64,000 nt of DNA, from contig JAIORK010000001.1 in assembly GCA_021108215.1 (NCBI GenBank), positions 1 to 64,000 of the forward strand, read 5' to 3'. How positions within the stretch are numbered: the stretch's first letter is position 1; each line of letters starts with the position of its first letter. Origin of the DNA: a bacterium (GTDB taxonomy: Bacteria > Oederibacteriota > JAAXVQ01 > JAUVAV01). Made by a program: the position numbers and the translations under genes. Below the pieces are notes generated by a model. It saw only the letters and a list, made by a program, of their open reading frames with translations, did not search any database and was not told where the DNA came from. Below, one piece after another: positions 43,044 through 52,030 of this stretch.

Positions 43044-43745
43044 ATGAAAATTATTTTATGTGACGATGTGAAAAATTTGGGACGTGCCGGGGATACGGTG
43101 AAAGTTGCCGATGGATACGGTCGTAATTATCTGTTGCCGAAAAAACTTGCGATGATTGCAACAGCGCCAAACATCAAGCGACTGGAGCAGGAATTGAATA
43201 GTAAAAAAGGTCAGGCCCGTCGGGTACAAAAAGATGCCGAATATCAGGCTGAAGCAATTTCAGCCAAACCAGTGCTGATTACAGCTTCGGCAGGCGAGGG
43301 CGGCAAACTCTTCGGGTCGGTCACTTCGGCTGATATCGAAGCAGGTCTCAAAGAACGGGGTATTGAGGTTGATAAACGCAAGATCACGATGGATGACCAG
43401 ATAAAGATGACCGGTTCTTACCAGGTGAGTATCAAGGTGCATGCTGATGTGGATGCCGAATTGACTGTGGTGGTCCAAAGCGAAGAGGAAAAGGCCGCTG
43501 CTGAGAAAAAAGAGAAAGCGGAAAAAGAAGTTGATATTGTCAAACCGGTAGAAACCAAAGTTGAGCCGGTGGCAGTAGAAGCAGTACCGGCAGAAGCAGT
43601 ACCGGCAGAAGCAGTATTAGCGGACGCGGCACCGGCAGAAGCAGTACCGGCAGAAGCAGTACCGGCAGAAGCGGCACCTGCAGTCAAGGGTGATGACACG
43701 TCAGAACAAGCTGGTGCGGATAAAACAGAGACGTCGTCAGCCTAA
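43044..43745 (+). CDS. rplI: Ribosomal protein bL9 with AVPAE-repeat tail
   Basis: 233 residues from the ATG at 43044 (GGAGG upstream; an ATG at 43026 lacks an RBS). KIILCDDVKNLGRAGDTVKV, DGYGRNYLLPKKLA and GGKLFGSVTSADIEAGLKER are the two bL9 domains, complete by residue ~150. A charged stretch (EEEKAAAEKKEKAEKEVD) and a ~35-residue AVPAE repeat follow, together ~80 residues not found in ordinary bL9. bL9 stabilises the L1 stalk region of the 50S subunit. The tail is likely disordered. Confidence 0.93.
   Translation: MKIILCDDVKNLGRAGDTVKVADGYGRNYLLPKKLAMIATAPNIKRLEQELNSKKGQARRVQKDAEYQAEAISAKPVLITASAGEGGKLFGSVTSADIEAGLKERGIEVDKRKITMDDQIKMTGSYQVSIKVHADVDAELTVVVQSEEEKAAAEKKEKAEKEVDIVKPVETKVEPVAVEAVPAEAVPAEAVLADAAPAEAVPAEAVPAEAAPAVKGDDTSEQAGADKTETSSA
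43581..43685 (+). repeat. 15-bp tandem repeats coding AVPAE in rplI
   Basis: Seven units of 15 bases; four are exactly GCAGTACCGGCAGAA (43581, 43596, 43641, 43656) and three are variants. The near-identity at silent positions shows recent expansion by slippage or unequal exchange. Confidence 0.9.
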
Positions 43746-43767
43746 TACATTTGTTGATGTTTTTATA

Positions 43768-43815
43768 GACCTCATTGTCGGTTTGCAAAGCAATGAATAA
43801 ACCGGTCATGGGGTC
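43768..43815 (+). terminator. Probable terminator after rplI
   Basis: GACCTCATTGTCGGTTT pairs, with wobble pairs and one mismatch, with AAACCGGTCATGGGGTC. A T-rich tail (TTGTAATTTTATT) follows. It separates the ribosomal operon from dnaB. Confidence 0.5.
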
Positions 43816-43895
43816 TTGTAATTTTATTCAAATTCAGATATCATTTTTGCTTATTAAGTATTTATCATCCAGATTTTTTCATAAAGAGGCCTTTC

Positions 43896-45266
43896 ATGGT
43901 TGCGGCCAATTCACAAGTGACATCGCCTGAAAAAATTCCGCCCCAGAATCTGGAAGCCGAGCGTTCGACTTTGGGTGCAATGCTGCTTGATCAAGAGGCC
44001 ATTGCCCGGGTGCTTGAGCTGGTCAATGAAAACACCTTTTATCAGGCTGCGCATCGTATTATTTTTCGTGCGATTTTGGAATTGTATAATCGTAATGAAC
44101 CGGTAGATTATATTACCATGACTGATTTACTTTCGCGCTGGGGTGAATTGGACAAAATCGGTGGTGCTGCCTATATTACCGGGCTGACCGATGATGTTCC
44201 TACGACAGCGCATGTGGAACATTATGCCCGCATTATCAAGGAAAAATATATTCTTCGGAATTTGATTCGCACCTCGACACAGCTTGTTTCACGCTGTTAT
44301 GCAGAGGTGGAGGACACCGATGCCCTGCTCGATGAAGCTGAAAAAGCTATTTTTGATCTTTCCCAGGACCGGCAGCGTGGGTCCGTTCTTCAGATTCGCG
44401 ACATTATTCATGATGCCATGGAGATGGTCGAAAATCTTTCCAAACATGAATCGCATATTACGGGTGTTCCCACCGGGTATCCTGAACTGGACCAGATGAC
44501 ATCCGGCTTTCAACCCGGCGAGTTGGTAATCCTGGCTGCCCGACCCTCAATGGGGAAGACGGCGCTGGCATTAAATATGGCTTCTTATGCCGCGATTGAG
44601 GGCAAGGTTCCGGTAGCTATTTTTTCTTTGGAAATGAGTTCTGAGTCTCTGGTGACACGTATGCTGTGTTCTGACGGCCGGGTTGATCTGCAAGCGGTCA
44701 GGACCGGAAGATTGGGAGAGGGTGATTTGGGGCATCTTTCGATGGCTGCCGGACGCTTGTTTGATGCACCGATTTTTATTGATGATTCTCCGAGCAGTAC
44801 TATTTTAGAGATTCGTTCCAAAGCCCGGCGCCTTAAGTCGGAACATAATATTGGTTTGATTGTGATTGATTATATTCAGATGATGTCCGGATCCGGTAAA
44901 ATGGAGAACCGCCAGCAGGAAATAGCAACAATTTCCCGTTCTTTAAAAGGGTTGGCCAAAGAATTACGTATTCCGGTTTTAGTACTGTCTCAGCTTTCCC
45001 GTGCACCTGAATCCCGGGGCGGCGGTGACCGGCGCCCGCAATTGTCCGATTTGCGCGAATCAGGCGCAATTGAACAGGATGCGGATTTGGTGTCCTTTAT
45101 CTATCGTGAGGCTTATTATGATAAGGATAAAAAGGACGATAAAACTGCGGAAATAATTATTGCCAAACAGCGAAATGGTCCAACCGGTTTTGTCAAACTC
45201 ATCTTTAATCAACAGTATACACGTTTTGACAGCATTTCATTGCGCATGTCCGGAGCGCCGCAATGA
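43896..45266 (+). CDS. dnaB: Replicative DNA helicase DnaB
   Basis: 456 residues. The N-terminal domain starts PPQNLEAERSTLGAMLLDQE, followed by DYITMTDLLSRWGELDKIGG. The RecA-like domain has GFQPGELVILAARPSMGKTA (Walker A), PVAIFSLEMSSESLVTRML, LIVIDYIQMM (Walker B) and QLSDLRESGAIEQDADLV with the Arg finger region. The hexamer unwinds DNA at the fork. No intein interrupts it. Its TGA overlaps the alr ATG (45263-45266). Confidence 0.97.
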   Translation: MVAANSQVTSPEKIPPQNLEAERSTLGAMLLDQEAIARVLELVNENTFYQAAHRIIFRAILELYNRNEPVDYITMTDLLSRWGELDKIGGAAYITGLTDDVPTTAHVEHYARIIKEKYILRNLIRTSTQLVSRCYAEVEDTDALLDEAEKAIFDLSQDRQRGSVLQIRDIIHDAMEMVENLSKHESHITGVPTGYPELDQMTSGFQPGELVILAARPSMGKTALALNMASYAAIEGKVPVAIFSLEMSSESLVTRMLCSDGRVDLQAVRTGRLGEGDLGHLSMAAGRLFDAPIFIDDSPSSTILEIRSKARRLKSEHNIGLIVIDYIQMMSGSGKMENRQQEIATISRSLKGLAKELRIPVLVLSQLSRAPESRGGGDRRPQLSDLRESGAIEQDADLVSFIYREAYYDKDKKDDKTAEIIIAKQRNGPTGFVKLIFNQQYTRFDSISLRMSGAPQ

Positions 45267-46402
45267 TACGGGGCATCAGCGGTCGCCCCACCTGGGCGGA
45301 GATTGATTTGAACGCCCTGCGTTGGAATTTCAAGCAGGTTCGCCAATTGGTGGGTTCGAAAATTAAAATTTTAGCGGTGGTCAAGGCCAATGCCTATGGG
45401 CATGGTGCAGTTGGCTGCGCAAGTGTATTGGAAAAAAGCGGTGTGCATGCTTTGGGTGTGGCTTCTGTGGAAGAAGCGGCTGAATTGCGCAAAGCTGGTA
45501 TTCGTGTTCCCTTGATTGTTTTTGGGATTGTCCAGTTAGATGAAATGGACCGGGTGATTCAACTGGATCTGCAGCCTACGGTGGTTGATCTGGTTCAGGC
45601 GAGAGCGTTGGATGTTGCTGCGAAGAAAAAACACCGGCACATCAAGGTGCAGGTCAAGGTGGATACCGGCATGGGGCGTATTGGTATTTCCGCAGCAGTG
45701 AGTTTTGCTTTTGCCCGTGCTTTAAAAATCTGTCATGGTATACAGGTACAGGGTGTTTTTACCCATTTTTCTCATGCCGACGGCAGGGATAAAAAAATGC
45801 TGCATCATCAGATGGATGAATTGAAACGCAGTTTAACAGTTTTTAAAGCAGCGGGATATACGGAGTTGGATGCGCATGCAGCCAATTCAGCAGCTGTGAT
45901 GGAATCGCCTTCTACGCATCTTGATCAGGTTCGGCCGGGTCTGATGCTTTATGGTGTTTATCCTGCCAAGCGTTTTTTTCAAAAGGCTGAGCTTAAACCC
46001 GTACTTACCTGGAAGACCCGAATCATTCAACTTAAAACTGTTTTTGCCGGGACCGGAATTTCCTATGGACATACCTATGTGACCAAGAGAAAATCAATGA
46101 TTGCCACACTGCCGGTGGGCTATGCCGACGGTTTTTCCCGCGGGCTTTCCAATTGCGGCAGGGTACTGGTACGCGGTAAAAAATGTCCGGTCATAGGCCG
46201 GGTGTGTATGGACATGTGTCTGGTGGATGTGTCCGGGGTTCCGGGGGTCGCAACCGGAGATGAGGTCGTCCTGATCGGCAAGCAGAGGGGGCGGCGGATA
46301 TTGGTTGATGAGATGGCTGCGCGTTTGAACACGATTTCTTATGAGTTGCTTTGTGCCATTGGGCAGCGCGTGCCGCGCATCATGAAAGGCGAGAGAAGAT
46401 GA
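45263..46402 (+). CDS. alr: Alanine racemase
   Basis: 379 residues. RPTWAEIDLNALRWNFKQVR and AVVKANAYGHGAVG (PLP Lys) open the barrel. KVDTGMGRIGISA, FTHFSHADGRD, NSAAVMESPSTHLDQVRPGL and ISYGHTYVTKRKSMIATLPV (catalytic Tyr region) follow. It makes D-alanine for peptidoglycan. It overlaps dnaB before it and mlaE after it by 4 bases each, an unusual link of replication, wall and envelope genes in one transcript. Confidence 0.96.
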   Translation: MIRGISGRPTWAEIDLNALRWNFKQVRQLVGSKIKILAVVKANAYGHGAVGCASVLEKSGVHALGVASVEEAAELRKAGIRVPLIVFGIVQLDEMDRVIQLDLQPTVVDLVQARALDVAAKKKHRHIKVQVKVDTGMGRIGISAAVSFAFARALKICHGIQVQGVFTHFSHADGRDKKMLHHQMDELKRSLTVFKAAGYTELDAHAANSAAVMESPSTHLDQVRPGLMLYGVYPAKRFFQKAELKPVLTWKTRIIQLKTVFAGTGISYGHTYVTKRKSMIATLPVGYADGFSRGLSNCGRVLVRGKKCPVIGRVCMDMCLVDVSGVPGVATGDEVVLIGKQRGRRILVDEMAARLNTISYELLCAIGQRVPRIMKGERR

Positions 46403-47226
46403 GAAAAACAAATATTTTTTTTCTGCGTTTTTTCAACAATGTTTCCGGTCCTTTCATTGCGCTGATTGAAGAAACCGGAGCAATCTTTATATTTTTCGGT
46501 AAACTTATCAAGTCAACGGTTTATTTGTTAAGTCACCCACGGGTCTTACGGCGTTTTTATTATCAGCCGATTATTGAGCAGTTGGTGCGTATGGGGGTTG
46601 ACTCCATTCCGGTGGTCATCACCACGGCCTTGTTTACCGGTATGGTTTTGGCGGTCCAGACCGGCGTGACGATAGAAGCCAAAATGAAGGGGGCCGCGAT
46701 GTTTATCGGCAGCATTGTCAACCTGTCATTGACACGGGAGCTGGGTCCGGTGCTCACGGCAATCCTGGTGACCGGCCGGGTAGGTTCCGCCATGGCGGCA
46801 GAGATTGGCTCGATGAAAATCACCGAGCAGATTGATGCGTTGCGGACTTTGGCAGCCAATCCAATAGAGTATATCGGCGTACCGCGATTTTTGGCAATGA
46901 TGATTATGCTGCCGATTTTGACCATCATGGCCAATGTATTTGGTTCCCTGGGAGGCTGGGTGGTGGCGACGTTTTACCTGGGAATCAGTTCACATGTTTA
47001 TTGGCAGGGGGCACGCGCTACAGTGGAATTTGGTGATGTGGCTTCCGGTATTGTCAAGAGCTTCTTTTTTGCCGTGATTATCTGTCTGTTTGCGCTTTAT
47101 CGCGGATTCACCACCCATGGCGGTGCCGCCGGGGTGGGGCGTTCAACCACAGGAGCTGTGGTCAATGCCTCCATCACCATACTGATTTCGGATTATTTTC
47201 TGACACAATTATTTGCCATCTTTTAG
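46399..47226 (+). CDS. mlaE: Lipid-transport ABC permease MlaE
   Basis: 275 residues from the ATG at 46399, in a 4-base overlap with alr; longer starts would overlap alr coding without reason. The permease has VVITTALFTGMVLAVQTGVT, LSLTRELGPVLTAILVTGRV, GSAMAAEIGSMKITEQIDAL and the final RGFTTHGGAAGVGRSTTGAV, all MlaE/YrbE hallmarks. With MlaF and MlaD it moves phospholipids between the inner and outer membranes. Confidence 0.94.
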   Translation: MRKTNIFFLRFFNNVSGPFIALIEETGAIFIFFGKLIKSTVYLLSHPRVLRRFYYQPIIEQLVRMGVDSIPVVITTALFTGMVLAVQTGVTIEAKMKGAAMFIGSIVNLSLTRELGPVLTAILVTGRVGSAMAAEIGSMKITEQIDALRTLAANPIEYIGVPRFLAMMIMLPILTIMANVFGSLGGWVVATFYLGISSHVYWQGARATVEFGDVASGIVKSFFFAVIICLFALYRGFTTHGGAAGVGRSTTGAVVNASITILISDYFLTQLFAIF

Positions 47227-47238
47227 GAGAATAGCACA

Positions 47239-47985
47239 TTGATCAGGATTGAGGGATTGTTTAAAAAGTTTCATGCCAAAAGGGTTTTGCGCGGCGTGGA
47301 TTTGGAAATAGAAAAAGGCGAGACCATGGTGATTATCGGCCGCTCCGGTGAGGGTAAGTCCGTACTTTTAAAAAGCATCATTAACCTCGTCGAGCCGGAT
47401 CATGGAGCGGTTTGGTTTAATCAACACAATATCAGTATGGCTCGTGAAAAGGAGAAAGACCGCATCCGGCAGCATTTCGGTATGCTGTTTCAAGGTTCGG
47501 CTCTGTTTGATTCCCTGACGGTCGCAGAAAACGTATGCTTCGGTCTGCGTCGGATGAAAAAACTCAGCGAGACGCAGATTGACAAAATTGTGACCGAGCG
47601 TCTGGCCATGGTCGGGCTAAAGAACATAGAGCAACACTACCCTGCGGAATTGTCCGGGGGTATGAAAAAGCGAGTGGCCCTGGCACGGGCCATTGCCCTG
47701 GACCCGGAAGTGATTCTCTATGACGAGCCGACGACCGGCATTGATCCCATTATGGCGGATGCGATCAATGATCTGATTATTTCATTACGCAAAAAATTAT
47801 CAGTGACTTCCATTGTTGTGACGCATGATATGGTTAGTGCGTATAAAATTGCGGACCGGATCGCCATGCTGCATGAGGGCAAGATCGTAGGTGTGGGGAC
47901 GCCGGCCCGGATAAAGAAAACCCGCAATCCATTGATTCGACAATTTATTTCCGGTTCGGCGCACGGGCCGATCAAACTGGTTTAG
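47239..47985 (+). CDS. mlaF: Lipid-transport ABC ATPase MlaF
   Basis: 248 residues from a TTG at 47239 with AGGAG 9 bases upstream. Walker A is IIGRSGEGKSVLLKS, the Q loop MLFQGSALFDSLTVAEN, the signature LSGGMKKRVALARAIAL, Walker B VILYDEPTTGIDPI and the switch VVTHDMVSAYKIAD. FQGSALFDS is typical of MlaF. It powers MlaE. Confidence 0.95.
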   Translation: MIRIEGLFKKFHAKRVLRGVDLEIEKGETMVIIGRSGEGKSVLLKSIINLVEPDHGAVWFNQHNISMAREKEKDRIRQHFGMLFQGSALFDSLTVAENVCFGLRRMKKLSETQIDKIVTERLAMVGLKNIEQHYPAELSGGMKKRVALARAIALDPEVILYDEPTTGIDPIMADAINDLIISLRKKLSVTSIVVTHDMVSAYKIADRIAMLHEGKIVGVGTPARIKKTRNPLIRQFISGSAHGPIKLV

Positions 47986-47996
47986 GAGGAACTGAG

Positions 47997-48863
47997 ATGG
48001 CAGTGAAAAAAATAAGTGGTTTGGAGCTCAAGGTCGGTATTACAGCCGGAATTGCCTTGCTGTTTCTGGCGCTTACTATTTTTATGGTTGAAAAAATTCA
48101 TTTCGGGCAAGCCGGATATCCAATTTATGTATCGTTTCAATTTGTAGATGCCATCAACCCCCAGGCTGACGTGGTAATTGGCGGCGGGGTTAAAATTGGT
48201 TATGTGAGCCAGATCACGGCCAAAGGGGAACGGATAATTTTGGCGGTCATGCTCAATAAAAACGTTAAGGTTCCTAAAAGTGCCAAGTTCCAGATTATTT
48301 CTAAAGGATTAATGGGAGATAAGTATCTCAATGTGGTCGCGCAAAAGGATGTGGGTGAGTACCTGCAAGCCAATGACCGGGTGGTGGGCGTTGAGCCGCT
48401 CAATATTGACAAGGCTTTTGAGCGTTTTGGTCAGGTGGCTGATTCGATTAAGCTGATGCTGGGGGATCCGGATATCCAGGGATCGCTCGGTGATATGATG
48501 AGGAATTTTGAAAGTCTGTCAGGCCGGCTTGACCAATTGGTCAGGGAAAATGAGCAGTACCTGTCCAACAGTTTTGAAAATTTTTCTCAGGCAGCGGAAT
48601 CCATTAATGAATTTTCCAAGGATATTGAGAGCATTACCCATGGGCTGGAAAAAGTACTCTCTAAAACCAATCAGAAAAATATCGAAACAACCCTGGTGAG
48701 CCTAAAAAATGTTTCGGTCCGGCTGGATGAACAGATCCTCAATATTGAAAAAAGCAAAGGAGCGTTGGGGGTTTTAATTAATGATGAAAAAATGGCGAAG
48801 GATTTGAAGCAGCTGGTGAAGGAACTCAAGGATGATCCCTGGAAACTGCTCTGGAAACAATGA
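47997..48863 (+). CDS. mlaD: MCE-domain lipid-binding protein MlaD
   Basis: 288 residues. One N-terminal membrane helix (VGITAGIALLFLALTIFMV) precedes the MCE domain: YPIYVSFQFVDAINPQADVV, IGGGVKIGYVSQI, AKFQIISKGLMGDKYLNVVA. The C-terminal ~130 residues are coiled-coil-like (FENFSQAAESINEFSKDIES; TLVSLKNVSVRLDEQILNIE) and longer than in E. coli MlaD. It binds lipid on the periplasmic side. Its TGA overlaps the radA ATG. Confidence 0.93.
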   Translation: MAVKKISGLELKVGITAGIALLFLALTIFMVEKIHFGQAGYPIYVSFQFVDAINPQADVVIGGGVKIGYVSQITAKGERIILAVMLNKNVKVPKSAKFQIISKGLMGDKYLNVVAQKDVGEYLQANDRVVGVEPLNIDKAFERFGQVADSIKLMLGDPDIQGSLGDMMRNFESLSGRLDQLVRENEQYLSNSFENFSQAAESINEFSKDIESITHGLEKVLSKTNQKNIETTLVSLKNVSVRLDEQILNIEKSKGALGVLINDEKMAKDLKQLVKELKDDPWKLLWKQ

Positions 48864-50230
48864 ATCGTACCAAGGATAAGAAAGTTCAGTATGTCTGTCA
48901 GTCCTGCGGTCATGCCGCACCCAAGTGGATGGGGCGTTGTCCGGATTGCCACGCATGGAACACGTTTTTGGAAGAGACTGTGCGGACAGGCAGTAAGTCG
49001 CGTGTGACACTTGCCCGGTCGCCCGGAGTGCCGTTGGCCCTCAAAGAGATTCGCGCAGTTGAAGCAGACCGTTCGCCCACCGGGATGGAGGAGATGGATC
49101 GTGTATTGGGCGGAGGGATTGTGCCTTCTTCGTTGATCCTGGTCGGAGGAGATCCGGGAATCGGAAAATCAACCTTGTTGATGCAGGCTGCATTTACGGT
49201 CGCACATACCGGGAAACAGGTTCTTTATATTAGTGGTGAGGAATCCGGCATTCAGATAAAACTCAGGGCGGACCGCCTGGAAACCGCCCCGGACAAACTT
49301 TTGATTTTATGTGAGACCGGGATGGATGCCATTGCGGCGGCGATTGAAAGTAGTCAACCTGACGTTGTGATTGTTGACTCCATCCAGACGATGATGCATC
49401 CGGAGGTTGGATCCGTACCGGGTTCTGTTGGACAGGTGCGGGAGTGCACGGCTGCGCTGATGGCGATCGCCAAGAATAATGGGCCGGCTATTTTTTTGGT
49501 TGGTCACGTGACCAAAGAAGGCACCTTGGCCGGCCCAAGAATTCTTGAGCATCTGGTGGATACGGTGCTTTATTTTGAGGGTGACCCGCAGCACGGATAC
49601 CGGATTTTGCGTACGATTAAAAATCGTTTTGGACCGACTAATGAAGTGGGCGTTTTTGAAATGGGCGGCAAGGGTCTGATACAAATCGGTGATCCTTCAA
49701 AACTGTTTTTGAAAGAGCGGCACAAAAATACAGCCGGCTCTGCCATTGCGGTTAGTCTGGAAGGGTCGCGTCCCTTGCTGGTTGAAATCCAGGCACTGTT
49801 GGCAACTTCCTATTTTGGCATGCCGCAAAGGCGTGTTTCGGGGTTGGACTATAACCGTTGCTGTCTGATGCTGGCAGTCCTCGAACGCCGCGCCGGTTTT
49901 ACACTGGGATCGCAGGATGTGTTTTTATCCATTGCCGGTGGACTCGCAGTTTCGGAACCGGCCATGGATCTGGCGGTAGCAGCGGCCATTGTCTCAAGCT
50001 TGAAAGATAAGGCCATCCGGCCGGATGTGGCGGTTTTCGGAGAGATCGGACTCGGCGGGGAACTGCGTGCCGTCACCCAGCCGGAACGGCGCTGTCAAGA
50101 GGCTGCGCAAATGGGGTTTGGTACCTGTATTGTCCCTCAGCAAGATTTGGAAAAAGTCAGTGCTTTGCCCAAATTGGAATGCTTGGGTGTCAATACGATT
50201 ACAGACGCACTTGCGATTTTATTTGAATAA
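48860..50230 (+). CDS. radA: DNA repair protein RadA
   Basis: 456 residues. The N-terminal zinc finger has C13, C16, C27 and C30 (VCQSCGHAAPKWMGRCPDC). GGDPGIGKSTLLMQ is Walker A, VIVDSIQTMMHPE Walker B and IKNRFGPTNEVGVFEM the RadA-specific KNRFG motif. The Lon-like C-terminal domain (LAVSEPAMDLAVAAAIVSSL; GEIGLGGELRAVTQPERRCQ) is complete. It drives branch migration in recombination. It closes the chain dnaB-alr-mlaEFD-radA. Confidence 0.96.
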   Translation: MNRTKDKKVQYVCQSCGHAAPKWMGRCPDCHAWNTFLEETVRTGSKSRVTLARSPGVPLALKEIRAVEADRSPTGMEEMDRVLGGGIVPSSLILVGGDPGIGKSTLLMQAAFTVAHTGKQVLYISGEESGIQIKLRADRLETAPDKLLILCETGMDAIAAAIESSQPDVVIVDSIQTMMHPEVGSVPGSVGQVRECTAALMAIAKNNGPAIFLVGHVTKEGTLAGPRILEHLVDTVLYFEGDPQHGYRILRTIKNRFGPTNEVGVFEMGGKGLIQIGDPSKLFLKERHKNTAGSAIAVSLEGSRPLLVEIQALLATSYFGMPQRRVSGLDYNRCCLMLAVLERRAGFTLGSQDVFLSIAGGLAVSEPAMDLAVAAAIVSSLKDKAIRPDVAVFGEIGLGGELRAVTQPERRCQEAAQMGFGTCIVPQQDLEKVSALPKLECLGVNTITDALAILFE

Positions 50231-50313
50231 CCGGATTAAAAAAAACACAGTACCTGGTTGGAAATATTAGTTTAGAACCACGAGTTTCGAAAGTAGAATC
50301 ACACTTGTTGTAT

Positions 50314-50456
50314 TTGGAGTCCGGAAGGTCTGTGTTTAAAGGAAAAAACGCATCATTACAATAGCTGATACATTAGTGAATTATATCGTCATAGCTTACT
50401 CTATCGTGTGTATACAGTGTCAGTTTTCCTTTAAAAACAGACCTTCCGGACTCCAA
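50314..50456. repeat. Large inverted repeat upstream of ispD
   Basis: Arms 50314-50346 and 50424-50456 match at 32 of 33 positions (TTGGAGTCCGGAAGGTCTGT at the outer left). The 77-base middle codes for nothing. The arms are not built of the 9-base steps seen in the other palindromes. Confidence 0.92.
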
Positions 50457-50519
50457 GATAAAATGGTTTAGAATAATTGATGACGTTAAGTGAGTGAATT
50501 GTAGAATGGGAGATGGGGT

Positions 50520-51224
50520 ATGGAAAAGCGGGTAGAGGTAATTATTGTTGCAGGCGGCAAAGGACGGCGCATGGGCGGTCCGGTGCCCAAAGCATTTTTG
50601 GGACTTAATGGTCTGCCGATTTTTACCTATGCCCTGAAGACCTTTCTCGCAATAGAGGCTGTCAGGCGTGTTATTTTAGTGGTTCCCCCAGGAGAAGAGG
50701 AAAAAGCCCAGGCAGTTTGCCGGGAATTGACACTCGATAAATCCTATCTGGTCATATGCGGCGGCGCACGTCGTCAAGATTCGGTGCGTAGCGGGATGGA
50801 TCATCTCCTAGAGGAAACGGAGATTGTGCTGGTGCACGATGCAGCACGTCCTTTTTGCACAAGAGAAATTATTCAGCGTGTAATGATAGCTGTGAAAAAA
50901 CACGGTGCCGCAGTTCCCGGTATTCCGCTTGCGGATACGTTGAAGAAGGTTGATGGGGAGGCATTTGTACATGGAACCGTTGACCGGCGTAGTTTGGTTG
51001 CAGTTCAGACACCGCAAGGATTTCAGCGGATACTTTTGCGGGAAGCGTATCAAAATGCCTGGAAGAAAAATCTTACGGCAACGGATGATGCCGGGTTGGT
51101 TGAATTGCTTGGTCACCGGATTGCGGTGGTGGAAGGACATGCGAAAAATTTTAAGATTACCAAACCCTATGATCTTGCATTGGCTGAAATACTGTTTAAA
51201 AATACCGGCTCCTTAAGCGAGTAG
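50520..51224 (+). CDS. ispD: 2-C-methyl-D-erythritol 4-phosphate cytidylyltransferase
   Basis: 234 residues. EVIIVAGGKGRRMGGPVPKA is the CTP-binding loop, followed by PIFTYALKTFL, GGARRQDSVRSGMDHL, VLVHDAARPFCTREII, AVQTPQGFQRILLREAY and TDDAGLVELLGHRIAVVEG. It is the third step of the MEP pathway to isoprenoids. It stands between two large inverted repeats, with ispF just beyond the second. Confidence 0.95.
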   Translation: MEKRVEVIIVAGGKGRRMGGPVPKAFLGLNGLPIFTYALKTFLAIEAVRRVILVVPPGEEEKAQAVCRELTLDKSYLVICGGARRQDSVRSGMDHLLEETEIVLVHDAARPFCTREIIQRVMIAVKKHGAAVPGIPLADTLKKVDGEAFVHGTVDRRSLVAVQTPQGFQRILLREAYQNAWKKNLTATDDAGLVELLGHRIAVVEGHAKNFKITKPYDLALAEILFKNTGSLSE

Positions 51225-51240
51225 AAGCATGGAACCGAAT

Positions 51241-51366
51241 CCACGAAGTATTTATTTTTTTCATACAAAAAACGGAAAAACCGCATGATTTACCAGTGGT
51301 CACTTGGCAAATAGTTATGCCCTTACCTGGATACCGTTTTGTATGAAGAAAACAAATACTTCGTGG
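51241..51366. repeat. Large inverted repeat between ispD and ispF
   Basis: The left arm 51241-51275 (CCACGAAGTATTTATTTTTT onwards) pairs with the right arm 51334-51366 (ending AAATACTTCGTGG) with a few mismatches and a 2-base length difference. The middle is 58 bases. The sequence differs from the repeat upstream of ispD. Confidence 0.9.
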
Positions 51367-51418
51367 CGCTCCTGGGTGGATGCCTGGGGTTGGAAAAATA
51401 ATAGAGGAAGGAAACAAA

Positions 51419-51916
51419 ATGCTTAGAGTGGGTTTTGGTTATGATGTGCATCCTGTGATGCCCGGGAAAAAATTATGGCTTGGCGGCGTCGCTTTTCCCC
51501 AAGCGGGATTTCAACTTAAAGGACACTCGGATGCAGATGTCGTGCTTCATGCGGCCTGCGACGCCCTGTTAGGAGCAGCGGGTTTGCCGGATATCGGAGT
51601 TTTATACCCGAATACTTCGGCACGTAATCGTAACCGCAGCTCTTTGGAATTTCTTACAGATGTTGGCAAAAAGGTCGCAAAAGAAAAATATCGAATCTTA
51701 AATCTGGATTGTATGCTTCTCGCGGAGGCGCCTAAGATTGCCGGGCAGACAGGGTTGATGCGTACTCGTATGGCGCGAGCGCTGGCTGTGGCACAGGCAC
51801 AGATCAATGTTAAAGCCACAACCCATGAAGGGTTGGGTGCCATTGGCAGAAAAGAAGGGTTGGCTGCCTATGCGGTAGTCTTGCTCATCCAACAGGATAA
51901 AATCCGGATTTTTTAA
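51419..51916 (+). CDS. ispF: 2-C-methyl-D-erythritol 2,4-cyclodiphosphate synthase
   Basis: 165 residues from the ATG at 51419 (AGGAAGG upstream). LRVGFGYDVHPVMPGKKLWL has the metal-binding Asp and His. LKGHSDADVVLHAACDALLG, GLPDIGVLYPNT, DCMLLAEAPKI and VKATTHEGLGAIGRKEGLAA complete the family pattern. It makes the cyclic diphosphate of the MEP pathway from the product of the IspE step; ispE is not in the window. Confidence 0.96.
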   Translation: MLRVGFGYDVHPVMPGKKLWLGGVAFPQAGFQLKGHSDADVVLHAACDALLGAAGLPDIGVLYPNTSARNRNRSSLEFLTDVGKKVAKEKYRILNLDCMLLAEAPKIAGQTGLMRTRMARALAVAQAQINVKATTHEGLGAIGRKEGLAAYAVVLLIQQDKIRIF

Positions 51917-51990
51917 TACTTCTTTTTAAGGAAAAAAAAGAGCGTCCAGTTCAGGATGAAAATCCACAGGCTTAATATGCATGATATATG

Positions 51991-52030
51991 ATTTATCGTG
52001 TCAGCGCGAACACAATGGGCTTATGCCCCG
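51991..52030. repeat. Interspersed repeat R2, partial rearranged copy
   Basis: TTTATCGTGTCAGCGCGAAC then ACAATGGGCTTATGCCCCG, matching the first half of the copies at 10902 and 40616. Confidence 0.7.
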
